Assembly (NCBI RefSeq): GCF_000936425.1
Contig: NZ_AVFK01000002.1
Location: forward strand, 1-64,000
Direction of reading: 5' to 3'
DNA: 64,000 nt
Source of the DNA: Skermanella aerolata KACC 11604
Lineage (GTDB): Bacteria > Pseudomonadota > Alphaproteobacteria > Azospirillales > Azospirillaceae
The notes beneath the pieces were generated by a model that saw only the letters and a program-made list of their open reading frames with translations, had not been told where the DNA came from and made no database searches. A program made the position numbers and the translations under genes. How positions within the stretch are numbered: the first letter of the stretch is position 1; every line of letters begins with the position of its first letter. This document shows positions 9,734 through 20,242 of the stretch, in pieces.

Positions 9734-11077
9734 ATGGCATCAGCGGCCGAACAGCTCGCCGCCAATATCAACTTTGGCGCCTTTGCGAAGGCTACCGAGC
9801 TGAAGAAGCGGATCTGGTTCACCCTCGGGGCCCTGATCATCTATAGGCTTGGCACCTATATCCCGCTGCCGGGCATCGATCCCAACATCCTGGCGGACAT
9901 CTTCCGGCAAAGCTCCGGCGGCATCCTGGACATGTTCAACATGTTCTCGGGCGGCGCGTTGCATCGGATGACCATCTTCGCCCTCAACATCATGCCGTAC
10001 ATCTCGGCATCGATCATCATCCAGCTCATGACGGCGGTTTCACCGACGCTCGAGCAGATGAAGAAGGAGGGGGAGAGCGGACGCAAGAAGCTAAACCAAT
10101 ACACCCGTTACCTGACGGTCGTCCTGGCGACGGTCCAAGCCTATGGCATGGCGGTCGGGCTTCAGGGAATGACCGGTTCGATGGGGCCGGCGGTTCATAA
10201 CCCCGGCATCTATTTCCTGGCGACCACGGTGATCACGCTGGTCGGCGGCACCATCTTCCTGATGTGGCTGGGCGAGCAGATCACGGCTCGCGGAGTCGGC
10301 AACGGAATCTCGCTGATCATCTTCGCCGGCATCGTGGCGGAGCTTCCGCGGGCTCTGGCCGGCACTCTCGAGCTGGGCCGTACCGGCGCGCTTTCGACCT
10401 TCTTCATCATCTTCCTGCTGCTGATGGCGGTCGGCGTAATCTTCTTCATCGTGTTCATGGAGCGGGCGCAGCGTCGGATCATCGTGCAGTATCCGAAGCG
10501 TCAGGTCGGCAACCGGATGTTCGGCGGCGAAAGCTCCCACCTGCCGCTCAAGTTGAACACGTCGGGCGTCATCCCGCCGATCTTCGCCAGCTCCCTGCTG
10601 CTGCTGCCATTGACTCTAGCTGGCTTTTCGGGCGGGCAGGGGCCGGAATGGCTGACGATGGTCACGACCTACCTGGGGCACGGCCAGCCGCTGTACATCG
10701 CTCTGTACGTGGCGTTGATTGTGTTCTTCTGCTTTTTCTACACCGCAATCGTCTTCAATCCCGCGGAGACTGCGGACAATCTGAAGAAGTATGGCGGCTT
10801 CATCCCCGGCATTCGCCCGGGCAAGAACACGGCCGATTATTTGGACTACGTGCTGACTCGCCTGACCGTCGTGGGTGCGGCATATTTGTCCGTGGTCTGC
10901 CTCCTGCCCGAAATCCTGATTTCGCAGTATGCCGTCCCGTTCTATTTTGGCGGCACCAGCCTGCTGATCGTGGTCACCGTCACGATGGACACCGTCGCGC
11001 AGATACATTCGCATCTGCTGGCGCACCAATACGAAGGCCTGATCAAGAAGGCTAAGCTGCGGGGGAGGAGAGGATGA
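9734..11077 (+). CDS. secY: Preprotein translocase subunit SecY
   Basis: Channel subunit of the Sec translocon in the inner membrane. The 447-aa product has ten predicted hydrophobic segments, the plug-region and TM2 sequence (SGGALHRMTIFALNIMPYISASI), the cytoplasmic loop RRIIVQYPKRQVGNRMFGG, and the late GFIPGIRPGKNTADYLDYVLTRLT block. Length is typical. Its stop overlaps the adk start. Confidence 0.98.
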   Translation: MASAAEQLAANINFGAFAKATELKKRIWFTLGALIIYRLGTYIPLPGIDPNILADIFRQSSGGILDMFNMFSGGALHRMTIFALNIMPYISASIIIQLMTAVSPTLEQMKKEGESGRKKLNQYTRYLTVVLATVQAYGMAVGLQGMTGSMGPAVHNPGIYFLATTVITLVGGTIFLMWLGEQITARGVGNGISLIIFAGIVAELPRALAGTLELGRTGALSTFFIIFLLLMAVGVIFFIVFMERAQRRIIVQYPKRQVGNRMFGGESSHLPLKLNTSGVIPPIFASSLLLLPLTLAGFSGGQGPEWLTMVTTYLGHGQPLYIALYVALIVFFCFFYTAIVFNPAETADNLKKYGGFIPGIRPGKNTADYLDYVLTRLTVVGAAYLSVVCLLPEILISQYAVPFYFGGTSLLIVVTVTMDTVAQIHSHLLAHQYEGLIKKAKLRGRRG

Positions 11078-11715
11078 ACTTAATTCTGCTGGGACCGCCG
11101 GGGGCCGGTAAGGGAACCCAGGCAAAGCGTCTCGAAGATCGGCACGGCCTCGTGCAGTTGTCGACCGGAGACATGCTGAGGGCGGTCGTAGCCAGCGGCG
11201 TGCCGCTGGGCCAGCAGGCCAAGGAGATCATGGCTGCCGGCAAGCTGATGCCGGACGAGCTGATGATCGAGATGATCGCTGACCGCATTTCGAAGCCGGA
11301 CTGCGCCACCGGTTTCATTCTCGACGGTTTCCCGCGTACGGTTCCCCAGGCCGAGGCTCTGGACCGCATGCTGGAAGAGAAAGGCCTGAAGCTCGACCAC
11401 GTCATCGAGATGAAGGTGGACGATGCGGCGCTGGTGGAGCGGATCACCGGCCGCTACACCTGCGCCAAGTGCGGCCAGGGCTACCACGACAAGTTCCAGA
11501 CGCCGAAGGCGGATGGAGTCTGCGATGTCTGCGGTTCGACCGAGTTCACCCGGCGGGCCGACGACAATGCCGAAACGGTAACGACCCGGCTTGCCGCCTA
11601 TCACAAGCAGACAGCGCCGATCCTTCCCTACTACAAGGAGCGAGGCGTGCTTGAGACGGTGGACGGCATGGCCGATATCGACGTGGTGACCGACCAGATC
11701 GAAGCGCTGCTGTAA
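11074..11715 (+). CDS. adk: Adenylate kinase
   Basis: Interconverts AMP + ATP and 2 ADP in the cytosol. The 213-aa product shows the P-loop GPPGAGKGT (residues 7-15), the AMP-site STGDMLR and the LID-domain DGFPRT motif. The LID carries four cysteines (CAKCGQGY, then CDVCGSTEF), so it is the zinc-binding type. The ATG overlaps the secY stop by four bases. Confidence 0.98.
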   Translation: MNLILLGPPGAGKGTQAKRLEDRHGLVQLSTGDMLRAVVASGVPLGQQAKEIMAAGKLMPDELMIEMIADRISKPDCATGFILDGFPRTVPQAEALDRMLEEKGLKLDHVIEMKVDDAALVERITGRYTCAKCGQGYHDKFQTPKADGVCDVCGSTEFTRRADDNAETVTTRLAAYHKQTAPILPYYKERGVLETVDGMADIDVVTDQIEALL

Positions 11716-11726
11716 GCGTAAGTAAA

Positions 11727-11747
11727 GGAACCGTCGGTGACGGTTCC
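11727..11747 (+). terminator. Hairpin after adk
   Basis: A perfect 9-bp stem (GGAACCGTC / GACGGTTCC) with a 3-base loop starts 12 bases after the adk stop. There is no T-tract, so it may be a processing site or weak terminator. It sits just upstream of the rpsM promoter. Confidence 0.4.
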
Positions 11748-11761
11748 AAGACAGACTTCGG

Positions 11762-11789
11762 TTGACTCAAGGGGCGCGCCGAGTATACT
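11762..11789 (+). promoter_or_regulatory. Sigma-70 type promoter of the rpsM-rpsK-rpoA-rplQ group
   Basis: TTGACT at 11762-11767 and TATACT at 11784-11789 are separated by 16 bases, close to consensus. It lies in the 199-base gap between adk and rpsM. Transcription would start near 11796. Confidence 0.7.
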
Positions 11790-11798
11790 CCGCGCTCC

Positions 11799-11818
11799 TT
11801 GGTTCTTCCGGGAACCAA
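11799..11818 (+). promoter_or_regulatory. 5'-leader hairpin of the rpsM transcript
   Basis: Inverted repeat TTGGTTC (11799-11805) / GAACCAA (11812-11818) with a 6-base loop. It begins just after the predicted transcription start and so would be the first structure in the rpsM mRNA leader. Confidence 0.4.
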
Positions 11819-11914
11819 AACCATATTCTCGTCCTGATTCGGCACGGCTGGACAGGACCGTGACCGAGATGGACGGCCCCTTACGGGCCACAGATCAGAA
11901 GCAAGGAGACGAGC

Positions 11915-12283
11915 GTGGCGCGTATTGCTGGCGTCAATATCCCGGCGCAGAAGCGCGTGGAGATTGGACTTACCTACATCCATGGTATCGGGCCTTCCAA
12001 GGCCAAGGAAATCTGTGGCAAGGTTTCGATCCCCGCCGAGCGCCGGGTCAACGAGCTGACCGACGACGAGATCCTCCGCATCCGTGAAGTCATCGACAGT
12101 GACTACCGGGTCGAGGGCGACCTCCGCCGTCAGGTGGCGATGAACATCAAGCGTCTGATGGACCTGGGCTGCTACCGGGGTCTTCGGCATCGTAAGGGCC
12201 TTCCGGTCCGTGGCCAGCGCACGCACACCAATGCGCGCACCCGCAAGGGTCCGGCCAAGCCGATCGCCGGTAAGAAGAAGTAA
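11915..12283 (+). CDS. rpsM: 30S ribosomal protein S13
   Basis: Head protein forming bridges to the large subunit. The 122-aa product starts with GTG behind AAGGAGA and reads [26 protein letters not shown] in the family manner, ending [24 protein letters not shown]. It is the first gene after the internal promoter. Confidence 0.97.
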   Translation: MARIAGVNIPAQKRVEIGLTYIHGIGPSKAKEICGKVSIPAERRVNELTDDEILRIREVIDSDYRVEGDLRRQVAMNIKRLMDLGCYRGLRHRKGLPVRGQRTHTNARTRKGPAKPIAGKKK

Positions 12284-12304
12284 GAGATAGGACGGACAGG
12301 ACCC

Positions 12305-12703
12305 ATGGCCAAGCCTTCTGCCGCTTCAGCACGCCTTCGTCGTCGCGAGCGCAAGAACATCACTTCGGGCGTCGCACACGTCAATGCGTCGTTCAACAAT
12401 ACCATGATCACGATCACGGACGCGCAGGGCAACACGATTGCCTGGTCGTCGTCGGGTTCGCAGGGCTTCAAGGGCTCGCGTAAGTCGACGCCGTACGCTG
12501 CTCAGATCGCCGCCGAGGACGCCGGCCGCAAGGCTCAGGAACACGGCATGAAGACCCTCGAGGTCGAGGTCAAGGGTCCCGGTTCGGGGCGTGAGTCGGC
12601 TCTGCGCGCTTTGCAGTCGGTCGGTTTCGCGATCACCTCGATCCGCGACGTCACTCCGATCCCGCACAACGGCGTTCGCCCGCCGAAGAAGCGCCGCGTC
12701 TGA
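12305..12703 (+). CDS. rpsK: 30S ribosomal protein S11
   Basis: Platform protein near the mRNA exit. The 132-aa product has [18 protein letters not shown] and the late [18 protein letters not shown] block, both highly conserved. Confidence 0.97.
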   Translation: MAKPSAASARLRRRERKNITSGVAHVNASFNNTMITITDAQGNTIAWSSSGSQGFKGSRKSTPYAAQIAAEDAGRKAQEHGMKTLEVEVKGPGSGRESALRALQSVGFAITSIRDVTPIPHNGVRPPKKRRV

Positions 12704-12768
12704 TTTATCAGGACGGCATTCTTTCCGGGCAGCCTTTTCGAAGGGTAAACCTTCCAGAGGGTCGTCCA

Positions 12769-12792
12769 GGAGGCGTAAACTACCGCGCCTCC
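12769..12792 (+). promoter_or_regulatory. rpoA leader hairpin 1
   Basis: Stem GGAGGCG (12769-12775) / CGCCTCC (12786-12792) with a 10-base loop, in the 257-base gap between rpsK and rpoA. No T-tract follows. Confidence 0.4.
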
Positions 12793-12815
12793 GGTTGCCC
12801 GTCGTTCCGGGAAAG

Positions 12816-12840
12816 CCGACCGTAGAGCCATCACGGTCGG
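12816..12840 (+). promoter_or_regulatory. rpoA leader hairpin 2
   Basis: Perfect 8-bp stem CCGACCGT (12816-12823) / ACGGTCGG (12833-12840) with a 9-base loop, also without a T-tract. Together with the previous stem it makes the rpoA leader strongly structured. Confidence 0.4.
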
Positions 12841-12960
12841 TCCAGCATGGGAATGGCGGCCGAAATTGCCGAGATCCTTCCTGATTCGGGAGGGGTATCG
12901 GCTTTTCTGCGTTGGTAAACCGGGGTGGCGCGTCAACCCGATGGCATGAGGTTACAAGAC

Positions 12961-13977
12961 GTGATCCAGAAGAATTGGCAGGAGCTGATTAAGCCGAACA
13001 AGCTCGACATCCAGCCGGGCGACGATCCGCAACGGGTCGCGACCGTGGTTGCCGAGCCGCTTGAGCGCGGTTTTGGTCTCACTCTCGGCAATGCGCTGCG
13101 CCGCGTGCTGCTGTCGTCGCTTCAGGGTGCCGCCGTCACGTCGATCCAGATCGAAGGTGTCCTGCACGAGTTCTCGTCGATCCCCGGTGTTCGGGAGGAT
13201 GTTACCGACATCGTCCTTAACATCAAGACAATGGGTCTGCGCCTCCACGGCGACGGTCCGAAGCGGATGCGCCTGCGCGCGGAAGGCCCCGGTGAAGTTA
13301 CGGCCGGCATGATCGAAACCGGCGCGGACATCGAAGTGATGGACCCGGAGCTGGTGATCTGCACGCTCGACAACAGCGCCCGCCTCGTGATGGAGCTGAC
13401 GGTCGAGAACGGCAAGGGCTACGTCCCGGCCAGCCAGAACCGTCCGGAAGACGCACCGATCGGCCTGATCCCGGTCGATGCGCTGTTCGCGCCGATCCGC
13501 AAGGTCTCCTACAAGGTCGACAACACCCGCGTCGGGCAGGTCACCGACTACGACCGGCTGTCGATGCAGGTCGAGACCAACGGCGCCGTTTCGCCGGAAG
13601 ACGCGGTGGCCTTGGCCGCGCGAATTCTCCAGGACCAGCTCCAGCTCTTCATCAACTTCGAAGAGCCGACCCATGCGGTCGCCGAGGAGCGGGGCGAAGA
13701 GCCGCCGTTCAACAAGAACCTTCTGCGCAAGGTGGACGAGCTGGAACTGTCGGTCCGGTCGGCCAACTGCCTGAAGAACGACAACATCGTCTATATCGGC
13801 GATCTGGTGCAGAAGACGGAAGCGGAAATGCTCCGCACCCCGAACTTCGGCCGCAAGTCGCTGAACGAGATCAAGGAAGTCCTGTCGCAGATGGGTCTGC
13901 ATCTGGGCATGGAAATCCCGAATTGGCCGCCCGAGAACATCGAAGAGCTGGCCAAGCGTCTCGAAGAGCCGTACTAA
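12961..13977 (+). CDS. rpoA: DNA-directed RNA polymerase subunit alpha
   Basis: Scaffold of RNA polymerase assembly; its C-terminal domain binds UP elements and activators. Starting at the GTG at 12961 (GAGG at 12948-12951) gives 338 aa with the usual [16 protein letters not shown]-terminus. The N-terminal domain has [18 protein letters not shown]; the C-terminal domain has [23 protein letters not shown] and [14 protein letters not shown]. Upstream in-frame codons (ATG 12946, GTG 12925) are less likely starts. Confidence 0.97.
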   Translation: MIQKNWQELIKPNKLDIQPGDDPQRVATVVAEPLERGFGLTLGNALRRVLLSSLQGAAVTSIQIEGVLHEFSSIPGVREDVTDIVLNIKTMGLRLHGDGPKRMRLRAEGPGEVTAGMIETGADIEVMDPELVICTLDNSARLVMELTVENGKGYVPASQNRPEDAPIGLIPVDALFAPIRKVSYKVDNTRVGQVTDYDRLSMQVETNGAVSPEDAVALAARILQDQLQLFINFEEPTHAVAEERGEEPPFNKNLLRKVDELELSVRSANCLKNDNIVYIGDLVQKTEAEMLRTPNFGRKSLNEIKEVLSQMGLHLGMEIPNWPPENIEELAKRLEEPY

Positions 13978-14101
13978 GCACCGCCTGACTACCCATCACA
14001 TCCCGTCCGTCGTACCGGCACCCGCATTTCAGCGGGCCGGGCGGTGGATTTCACCATCGGTTTCGTGAGCGAAGCCACGCCAGAGGAAGGAGCACGCAGT
14101 C

Positions 14102-14521
14102 ATGCGTCACGGTATGAGCGGCCGGAAATTCAATCGCACCTCCAGCCATCGCAAAGCCATGTTCAGCAACATGGCCGCAGCGCTGATCAAGCACGAGCAG
14201 ATCAAGACCACCCTTCCGAAGGCGAAGGACCTGCGTCCGATCGTCGAGAAGCTGATCACGCTCGGCAAGAAGGGCGGCCTGCACAACCGTCGTCTGGCTT
14301 ATGCCCAGCTGCGTGACGATGTCGTCGTTGCCAAGCTGTTCGGCCCGATCGCCGAGCGCTACAACCAGCGTCCCGGCGGCTACACCCGCGTCCTGAAGGC
14401 CGGCTTCCGCTACGGCGACGCCGCGCCGCTGGCGTTCATCGAGCTGGTCGATCGCGACGTCGCGGCCAAGGGCTTGGACAGCGGTCCGGTCCAGGTCATG
14501 GACGACGAATCCGAGGGTTGA
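14102..14521 (+). CDS. rplQ: 50S ribosomal protein L17
   Basis: Last gene of the alpha operon; exit-side large-subunit protein. The 139-aa product has [20 protein letters not shown] and the [25 protein letters not shown] block. A short acidic C-terminal extension follows. Confidence 0.97.
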   Translation: MRHGMSGRKFNRTSSHRKAMFSNMAAALIKHEQIKTTLPKAKDLRPIVEKLITLGKKGGLHNRRLAYAQLRDDVVVAKLFGPIAERYNQRPGGYTRVLKAGFRYGDAAPLAFIELVDRDVAAKGLDSGPVQVMDDESEG

Positions 14522-14549
14522 TCTGTCCATCCCTTGGATGACACAAAGG

Positions 14550-14578
14550 AAGGCGGCTCCCCTGGAGCCGCCTTTTTT
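14550..14578 (+). terminator. Intrinsic terminator of the ribosomal superoperon
   Basis: A perfect 11-bp stem (AAGGCGGCTCC / GGAGCCGCCTT) with a 3-base loop overlaps a run of six Ts (14573-14578). This is the clearest rho-independent terminator in the window and lies 28 bases after rplQ. Confidence 0.92.
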
Positions 14579-14634
14579 GTTATTCAGCTTTCACCATCTT
14601 CATAAGTATCCAGTTCGGCCCCGGGGGAAACGCC

Positions 14635-14973
14635 ATGGCAAGTATACGCTCGGCACTGGCAGCATGCTGTTTATTGCTGGCTGCATGCGCGCCGACAGGC
14701 AAGACCTCGCCCCGCGACATTCCCAATCCGCCGTCGGCAGCCGGTGAGAGTCTCGGTCACCGCGATGGATCGCCAATCAATCCTCCCAGTGAGGAGTTAC
14801 GTGGGAATTCGACCCAGGACGACCGGTACTCATGCCGCCGATCCTGCAATCGGGACTATTCCGTCTGCTCGGACACCGCAGCCGCCCGGCGCGACGATAC
14901 CGGCCGGACCAGATCCTATTCGGCAAGCACCTGCGAGCGTCAGTTGAACATGTGCTTCACGCGCTGCAATTAG
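14635..14973 (+). CDS. Small cysteine-rich lipoprotein of unknown function
   Basis: The 112-aa product has a lipoprotein signal: charged start, hydrophobic stretch and lipobox LLAAC with the acylated Cys at about residue 18. It should be anchored on the periplasmic side of a membrane. The last ~50 residues hold six cysteines with mirrored spacing (C-x3-C-x6-C, then C-x6-C-x3-C), which suggests a disulfide-stabilised helical hairpin. GGGGGAAA precedes the ATG. I do not recognise a family. It lies 58 bases upstream of the periplasmic protease gene, same strand. Confidence 0.8.
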   Translation: MASIRSALAACCLLLAACAPTGKTSPRDIPNPPSAAGESLGHRDGSPINPPSEELRGNSTQDDRYSCRRSCNRDYSVCSDTAAARRDDTGRTRSYSASTCERQLNMCFTRCN

Positions 14974-15030
14974 GCTTTCAGACGCCATGAGACGCCGGCG
15001 CCCCTTCCTCCTTCGAAGCCGAATGCCTAA

Positions 15031-16461
<1,431 letters not shown>

Positions 16462-16474
16462 GGGCGAAGCGGCG

Positions 16475-17770
16475 ATGACCCTTTTCTCCGCGTCCGCCCC
16501 GCGCCCGCTGGCGGACAGGCTGCGGCCGAAGACCCTGGGCGAGGTCGTCGGGCAGGATCACCTGCTGACGCCGTCCGGCCCGGTCGGACGGATGATCTCC
16601 ACCCATCGCCTTGCGTCCATGATCCTGTGGGGTCCTCCCGGCTGCGGCAAGACCACCATCGCGCGTCTGCTCGCCGATCAGACGGAACTCCATTTCGAGC
16701 CTCTTTCCGCCGTTTTCTCCGGCGTCGCCGACCTGCGCAAGGTCTTCGAATCGGCCAAGCTCCGGCGCAACGCGGGCCGGGGCACCCTCCTGTTCATCGA
16801 CGAGATCCATCGCTTCAACCGCAGCCAGCAGGACGGATTCCTCCCTTATGTCGAGGACGGGACCGTGACGCTGGTCGGCGCCACGACCGAGAACCCGTCT
16901 TTCGAGCTGAACGCGGCGCTTCTGTCCCGGGCACAGGTCTTCGTCCTCAACCGTCTCGACGATGCGGCGCTGGAACTGCTGCTGACGCGGGCCGAGGCCG
17001 AGATGGGCAAGCCGCTGCCGCTCGACCCGGACGCCCGGCAGGCGGTCAAGGCCATGGCCGACGGCGACGGCCGCTTCCTGCTGAACCTGTGCGAGGAGCT
17101 GTTCGCGCTTGCGCCGGCAACGCCGCTGGATACGACGGCGCTGGTCGGCACGGTGCAGCGCCGGGCGCCCCTGTACGACAAGTCGCAGGAAGGCCATTAC
17201 AACCTGATCAGCGCTCTCCACAAATCGGTGCGCGGCTCCGATTGCGATGCGGCGCTGTACTGGCTTACCCGCATGCTCGATGGCGGCGAGGACCCGCGCT
17301 ATATCGCGCGCCGGCTGGTTCGGATGGCGGTCGAGGACATCGGTCTGGCCGATCCGCAGGCTCTTCCGCAGGCGCTTGCCGCCTGGGAAACTTACGAGCG
17401 CCTGGGCTCTCCGGAAGGCGAGCTGGCGATCGCGCAGTGCACGATCTACATGGCGACCGCGCCCAAATCCAACGCCGCCTATACCGCCTACAAATCGGCC
17501 GTCCGCACCGCGCGGGAAACCGGTTCGCTGATGCCGCCCAAGCATATCCTGAACGCGCCAACCAAGATGATGAAAGGCCTCGGCTACGGCACAGGCTACG
17601 AGTACGACCACGACACCGCCGAGGGTTTCAGCGGCCAGAACTACTTTCCCGACGGCATGCCGCGCCAGCAGTTCTATCGTCCGCCGGAGCGGGGATTCGA
17701 GCGGGAGATCCGCAAGCGCCTGGACTACTGGAGCAAGCTGCGTGCCCAGAAGTCACACGATCCGGAATGA
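16475..17770 (+). CDS. rarA: Replication-associated recombination protein A (AAA+ ATPase)
   Basis: Acts at stalled forks with SSB; also called MgsA. The 431-aa product has Walker A GPPGCGKT (residues 53-60), Walker B LLFIDE (105-110), and the family's C-terminal part including RMAVEDIGLADPQAL and PPKHILNAPTKMMK. Length is normal. Its stop overlaps the next start (ATGA). Confidence 0.95.
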   Translation: MTLFSASAPRPLADRLRPKTLGEVVGQDHLLTPSGPVGRMISTHRLASMILWGPPGCGKTTIARLLADQTELHFEPLSAVFSGVADLRKVFESAKLRRNAGRGTLLFIDEIHRFNRSQQDGFLPYVEDGTVTLVGATTENPSFELNAALLSRAQVFVLNRLDDAALELLLTRAEAEMGKPLPLDPDARQAVKAMADGDGRFLLNLCEELFALAPATPLDTTALVGTVQRRAPLYDKSQEGHYNLISALHKSVRGSDCDAALYWLTRMLDGGEDPRYIARRLVRMAVEDIGLADPQALPQALAAWETYERLGSPEGELAIAQCTIYMATAPKSNAAYTAYKSAVRTARETGSLMPPKHILNAPTKMMKGLGYGTGYEYDHDTAEGFSGQNYFPDGMPRQQFYRPPERGFEREIRKRLDYWSKLRAQKSHDPE

Positions 17771-18645
17771 TCGATAGTTTCGACGGCTTCGTCGCGATCG
17801 ACTGGTCGGGAGCGGCCGGCAAGAGCTATCGCGGTATAGCGGTCGCCGAGTGCGCACCCGGCACCGGTGCCCCCAACCTGATCCAGCCGCCGGATGCCCG
17901 CCACCCGTGGACCCGTACCCAGGTGCTCGATTGGCTCGACTGGCGGATCGGCCAAGGCAGCCGCCTGCTGGTCGGCATCGATTGCGCTTTCTCGTTGCCG
18001 TTCGACACGGCCGCCTCATACTTCCAACACGGCGCCGGCACGGTCTTCGATCTGTGGGAGCTTGTCGAGAAGGTCTGCGAAGCCGACCCTGACCTGTTCG
18101 GCGGCGCCTTCCCGCGCCATCCCGCCCACGCTTCGGGCTACTGGATCGGCGGACCGAAGCCGGAAAACCTGACGCTCGGACGCCGGAGGACGGAGGACGC
18201 CTGCCGGGCGGACGGGCTTGGATCGCCGGAAAGCCCCTACAAGCTGATTGGCGCCAAGCAGGTTGGGAAGGGCGCTCTGGCGGGCATGCGGCTGCTACGC
18301 GCTCTCCGACTCAGGCGCGACGATGTCGCCGTCTGGCCGTTCGAGCGGATCGATGGGCGCAGCGTCCTGGTGGAAATCTATCCCCGTCTGTTCCTGATGT
18401 GCACGGGCTGGGGCTTGCGCAAGGTCAGGACTTGGGCCGATCTCAACGACTGTCTCGCTCTGCTCGGCAGCGATCCGGTAGACATCTCGCTTCCGGTCCC
18501 GACCGACCACGATACCGACGCGTTGGTGTCGGCGGCCGGTCTGCGCCGGTTGTGCGCAGATCCCCCCGTCTGGTCACCGGACGGATTGGATGAACGTGCC
18601 CGAAGCCAGGAAGGCTGGATCTTCGGCGTGGGGGCTCCTCGATAA
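17767..18645 (+). CDS. DUF429-like protein (predicted RNase H-like fold)
   Basis: The 292-aa product starts MIDSFDGFVAIDWSGA; AIDWSGA resembles the first strand and acidic residue of DUF429 proteins, which are predicted RNase H-fold nucleases. Further acidic positions include VGIDCAFSLP (near residue 60) and VEIYPRLF. It is coupled to rarA by a four-base overlap, so a role in nucleic-acid repair is a reasonable but untested inference. The open frame continues upstream through rarA, but that part is a shadow. Confidence 0.8.
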   Translation: MIDSFDGFVAIDWSGAAGKSYRGIAVAECAPGTGAPNLIQPPDARHPWTRTQVLDWLDWRIGQGSRLLVGIDCAFSLPFDTAASYFQHGAGTVFDLWELVEKVCEADPDLFGGAFPRHPAHASGYWIGGPKPENLTLGRRRTEDACRADGLGSPESPYKLIGAKQVGKGALAGMRLLRALRLRRDDVAVWPFERIDGRSVLVEIYPRLFLMCTGWGLRKVRTWADLNDCLALLGSDPVDISLPVPTDHDTDALVSAAGLRRLCADPPVWSPDGLDERARSQEGWIFGVGAPR

Positions 18646-18730
18646 GCACGCCTGTGAGCACGGCGTCTTGCCCTCGACGACCCGCCCGGCTACGGTACCG
18701 TTTCTCGATCCATGGAATTTCCCGGTCGCC

Positions 18731-19123
18731 ATGACTTTCTCCCCCGCCATGCTGCTCGCGGTCGCCGCTGGCGGTGCTGCCGGATCCGTTGCGCGTTTCG
18801 TCACGATGGCCGTCGTCGGTCAGTGGTTCGGAACGGCATTCCCCTATGGTACGCTGGCGGTCAACGTGATCGGCTCGCTGGCGATGGGAATATTGGTCGA
18901 GTGGTGGATGCTCGCATGGACGCCCGCGCCGGAGGTCAGGGCGCTTCTGGCGGTCGGCGTGCTCGGCGGCTTCACGACCTTTTCCACCTTCTCGCTGGAC
19001 CTCGTCGTCCTGATGCAGCGGGGCGAAATGGTATCGGCGGCGCTCTATATGGTGGTTTCCGTTGTTTTTTCGGTCGGCGCGTTGTTCGCCGGCCTTTTTC
19101 TGGTCAGGGGCATTGTCGGGTGA
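18731..19123 (+). CDS. crcB: Fluoride exporter CrcB/Fluc
   Basis: Dimeric fluoride channel of the inner membrane. The 130-aa product has four hydrophobic segments and the family motifs GGAAGSVARF, YGTLAVNVIGSLAMG and GGFTTFSTFSLD. The open frame extends to 18590 over the end of the previous gene; the ATG at 18731 gives the normal length. I saw no fluoride riboswitch in the 85 bases upstream. Confidence 0.94.
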   Translation: MTFSPAMLLAVAAGGAAGSVARFVTMAVVGQWFGTAFPYGTLAVNVIGSLAMGILVEWWMLAWTPAPEVRALLAVGVLGGFTTFSTFSLDLVVLMQRGEMVSAALYMVVSVVFSVGALFAGLFLVRGIVG

Positions 19124-19146
19124 GCGAGGTCGAAACGAGGACGATC

Positions 19147-20109
19147 ATGGCGGAGGAGTCGGAAATCCGGCTGGACCGCTGGTTCAAGCGCCATTTTCCG
19201 CAGGTCAATCATGGCTGGCTGGAAAAGCTGCTGCGGACCGGGCAGATCCGCGTGGACGGCAAGCGCGTCAAGGCCAACGTCAGGCTTGAAACCGGCCAAA
19301 CCGTCCGCATCCCGCCGCTGGGCGACCAGGAGGCGGTTCCGGCATCCGGCGGTCCGCCGAAACCCAAGGTCAGCCGCAAGGACGCCGCCGAGATCCAGGC
19401 CCGCGTGCTCTACAAGGACGGCGACGTCCTGGTGATCGACAAGCCCGCCGGTCTGGCCGTACAGGGCGGCACCGCGACGCCGAAGCATCTGGACGCGATG
19501 CTCGACGCGCTGATGTTCGAAAAGGACGAGCGGCCGAAGCTGGTCCACCGGCTGGACAAGGATACCAGCGGCGTGCTGGTGCTCGCCCGCACGGCCTTCG
19601 CCGCGACCAAGCTGGCGGCAGCCTTCCGGGGCAAGGATGCGCGGAAATACTACTGGGCGGTTACCGTGGGCGTGCCCCGGCCGTTCCAGGGCAAGGTCGA
19701 TGCGGCCCTCGCCAAGGAGCCGACCGGACGGGGCGAGCGGGTCGCCGTGGACGACGAGGATGGCAAGCGCGCGGTCAGCCTTTATCAGGTGGTCGAGCAC
19801 GCCAACAAGAAGGTCGCCTTCGTGGCGCTGTGGCCGCTGACCGGCCGGACCCACCAGCTTCGCGTCCATATGGAAGCGATCGGCACGCCGATCCTGGGTG
19901 ACGGCAAGTATGGCGGGCCGGAGGCTTTCCTGGCGGGCACGGGACTCCCCAACCAGCTTCACCTTCATGCCCGCCGGCTGATCATGCCCCATCCGCGCGG
20001 CGGCCGGATCGACGTGACGGCACCACTGCCGCCGCACATGGTCACGACCTGGACCTACTTCAGCTTCGACAAGGAGAACGACGGCGACCCGTTCGCCGCT
20101 GTCGAGTAA
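19147..20109 (+). CDS. RluC/RluD-family rRNA pseudouridine synthase
   Basis: Converts uridine to pseudouridine in 23S rRNA. The 320-aa product has an N-terminal S4 domain (RLDRWFKRHFP...RTGQIRVDGKRV, residues 8-55) and a catalytic domain with HRLDKDTSGVLVLA, the Asp at residue 137 being the nucleophile. RTHQLRVHM lies near the C-terminus. GAGGA at 19137-19141 favours the ATG at 19147; a GTG at 19120 overlapping crcB is the alternative. RluC is the nearest name, without certainty over RluD. Confidence 0.93.
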   Translation: MAEESEIRLDRWFKRHFPQVNHGWLEKLLRTGQIRVDGKRVKANVRLETGQTVRIPPLGDQEAVPASGGPPKPKVSRKDAAEIQARVLYKDGDVLVIDKPAGLAVQGGTATPKHLDAMLDALMFEKDERPKLVHRLDKDTSGVLVLARTAFAATKLAAAFRGKDARKYYWAVTVGVPRPFQGKVDAALAKEPTGRGERVAVDDEDGKRAVSLYQVVEHANKKVAFVALWPLTGRTHQLRVHMEAIGTPILGDGKYGGPEAFLAGTGLPNQLHLHARRLIMPHPRGGRIDVTAPLPPHMVTTWTYFSFDKENDGDPFAAVE

Positions 20110-20242
20110 GGGGAGCGGGGAACTACCCGGGCGCCGGGCTTTCCACTGCCCATAATCGCCGCCGTCTGCTATGAAACGCCCGCTCAAGAGGCCGGGGCCG
20201 AACCCCGGCCGCCGAAAAACAGGCGCAAAAAGCAGGGTTGCC

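Noticed and set aside
18646-18730. Possible fluoride riboswitch before crcB
   Set aside because: The 85 bases do not show the conserved crcB-motif elements I looked for.
20190-20210. 8-bp hairpin (GGCCGGGG / CCCCGGCC) between the pseudouridine synthase and HAD genes
   Set aside because: No T-tract and in the leader of the HAD gene; such GC stems arise easily here. Not called a terminator.
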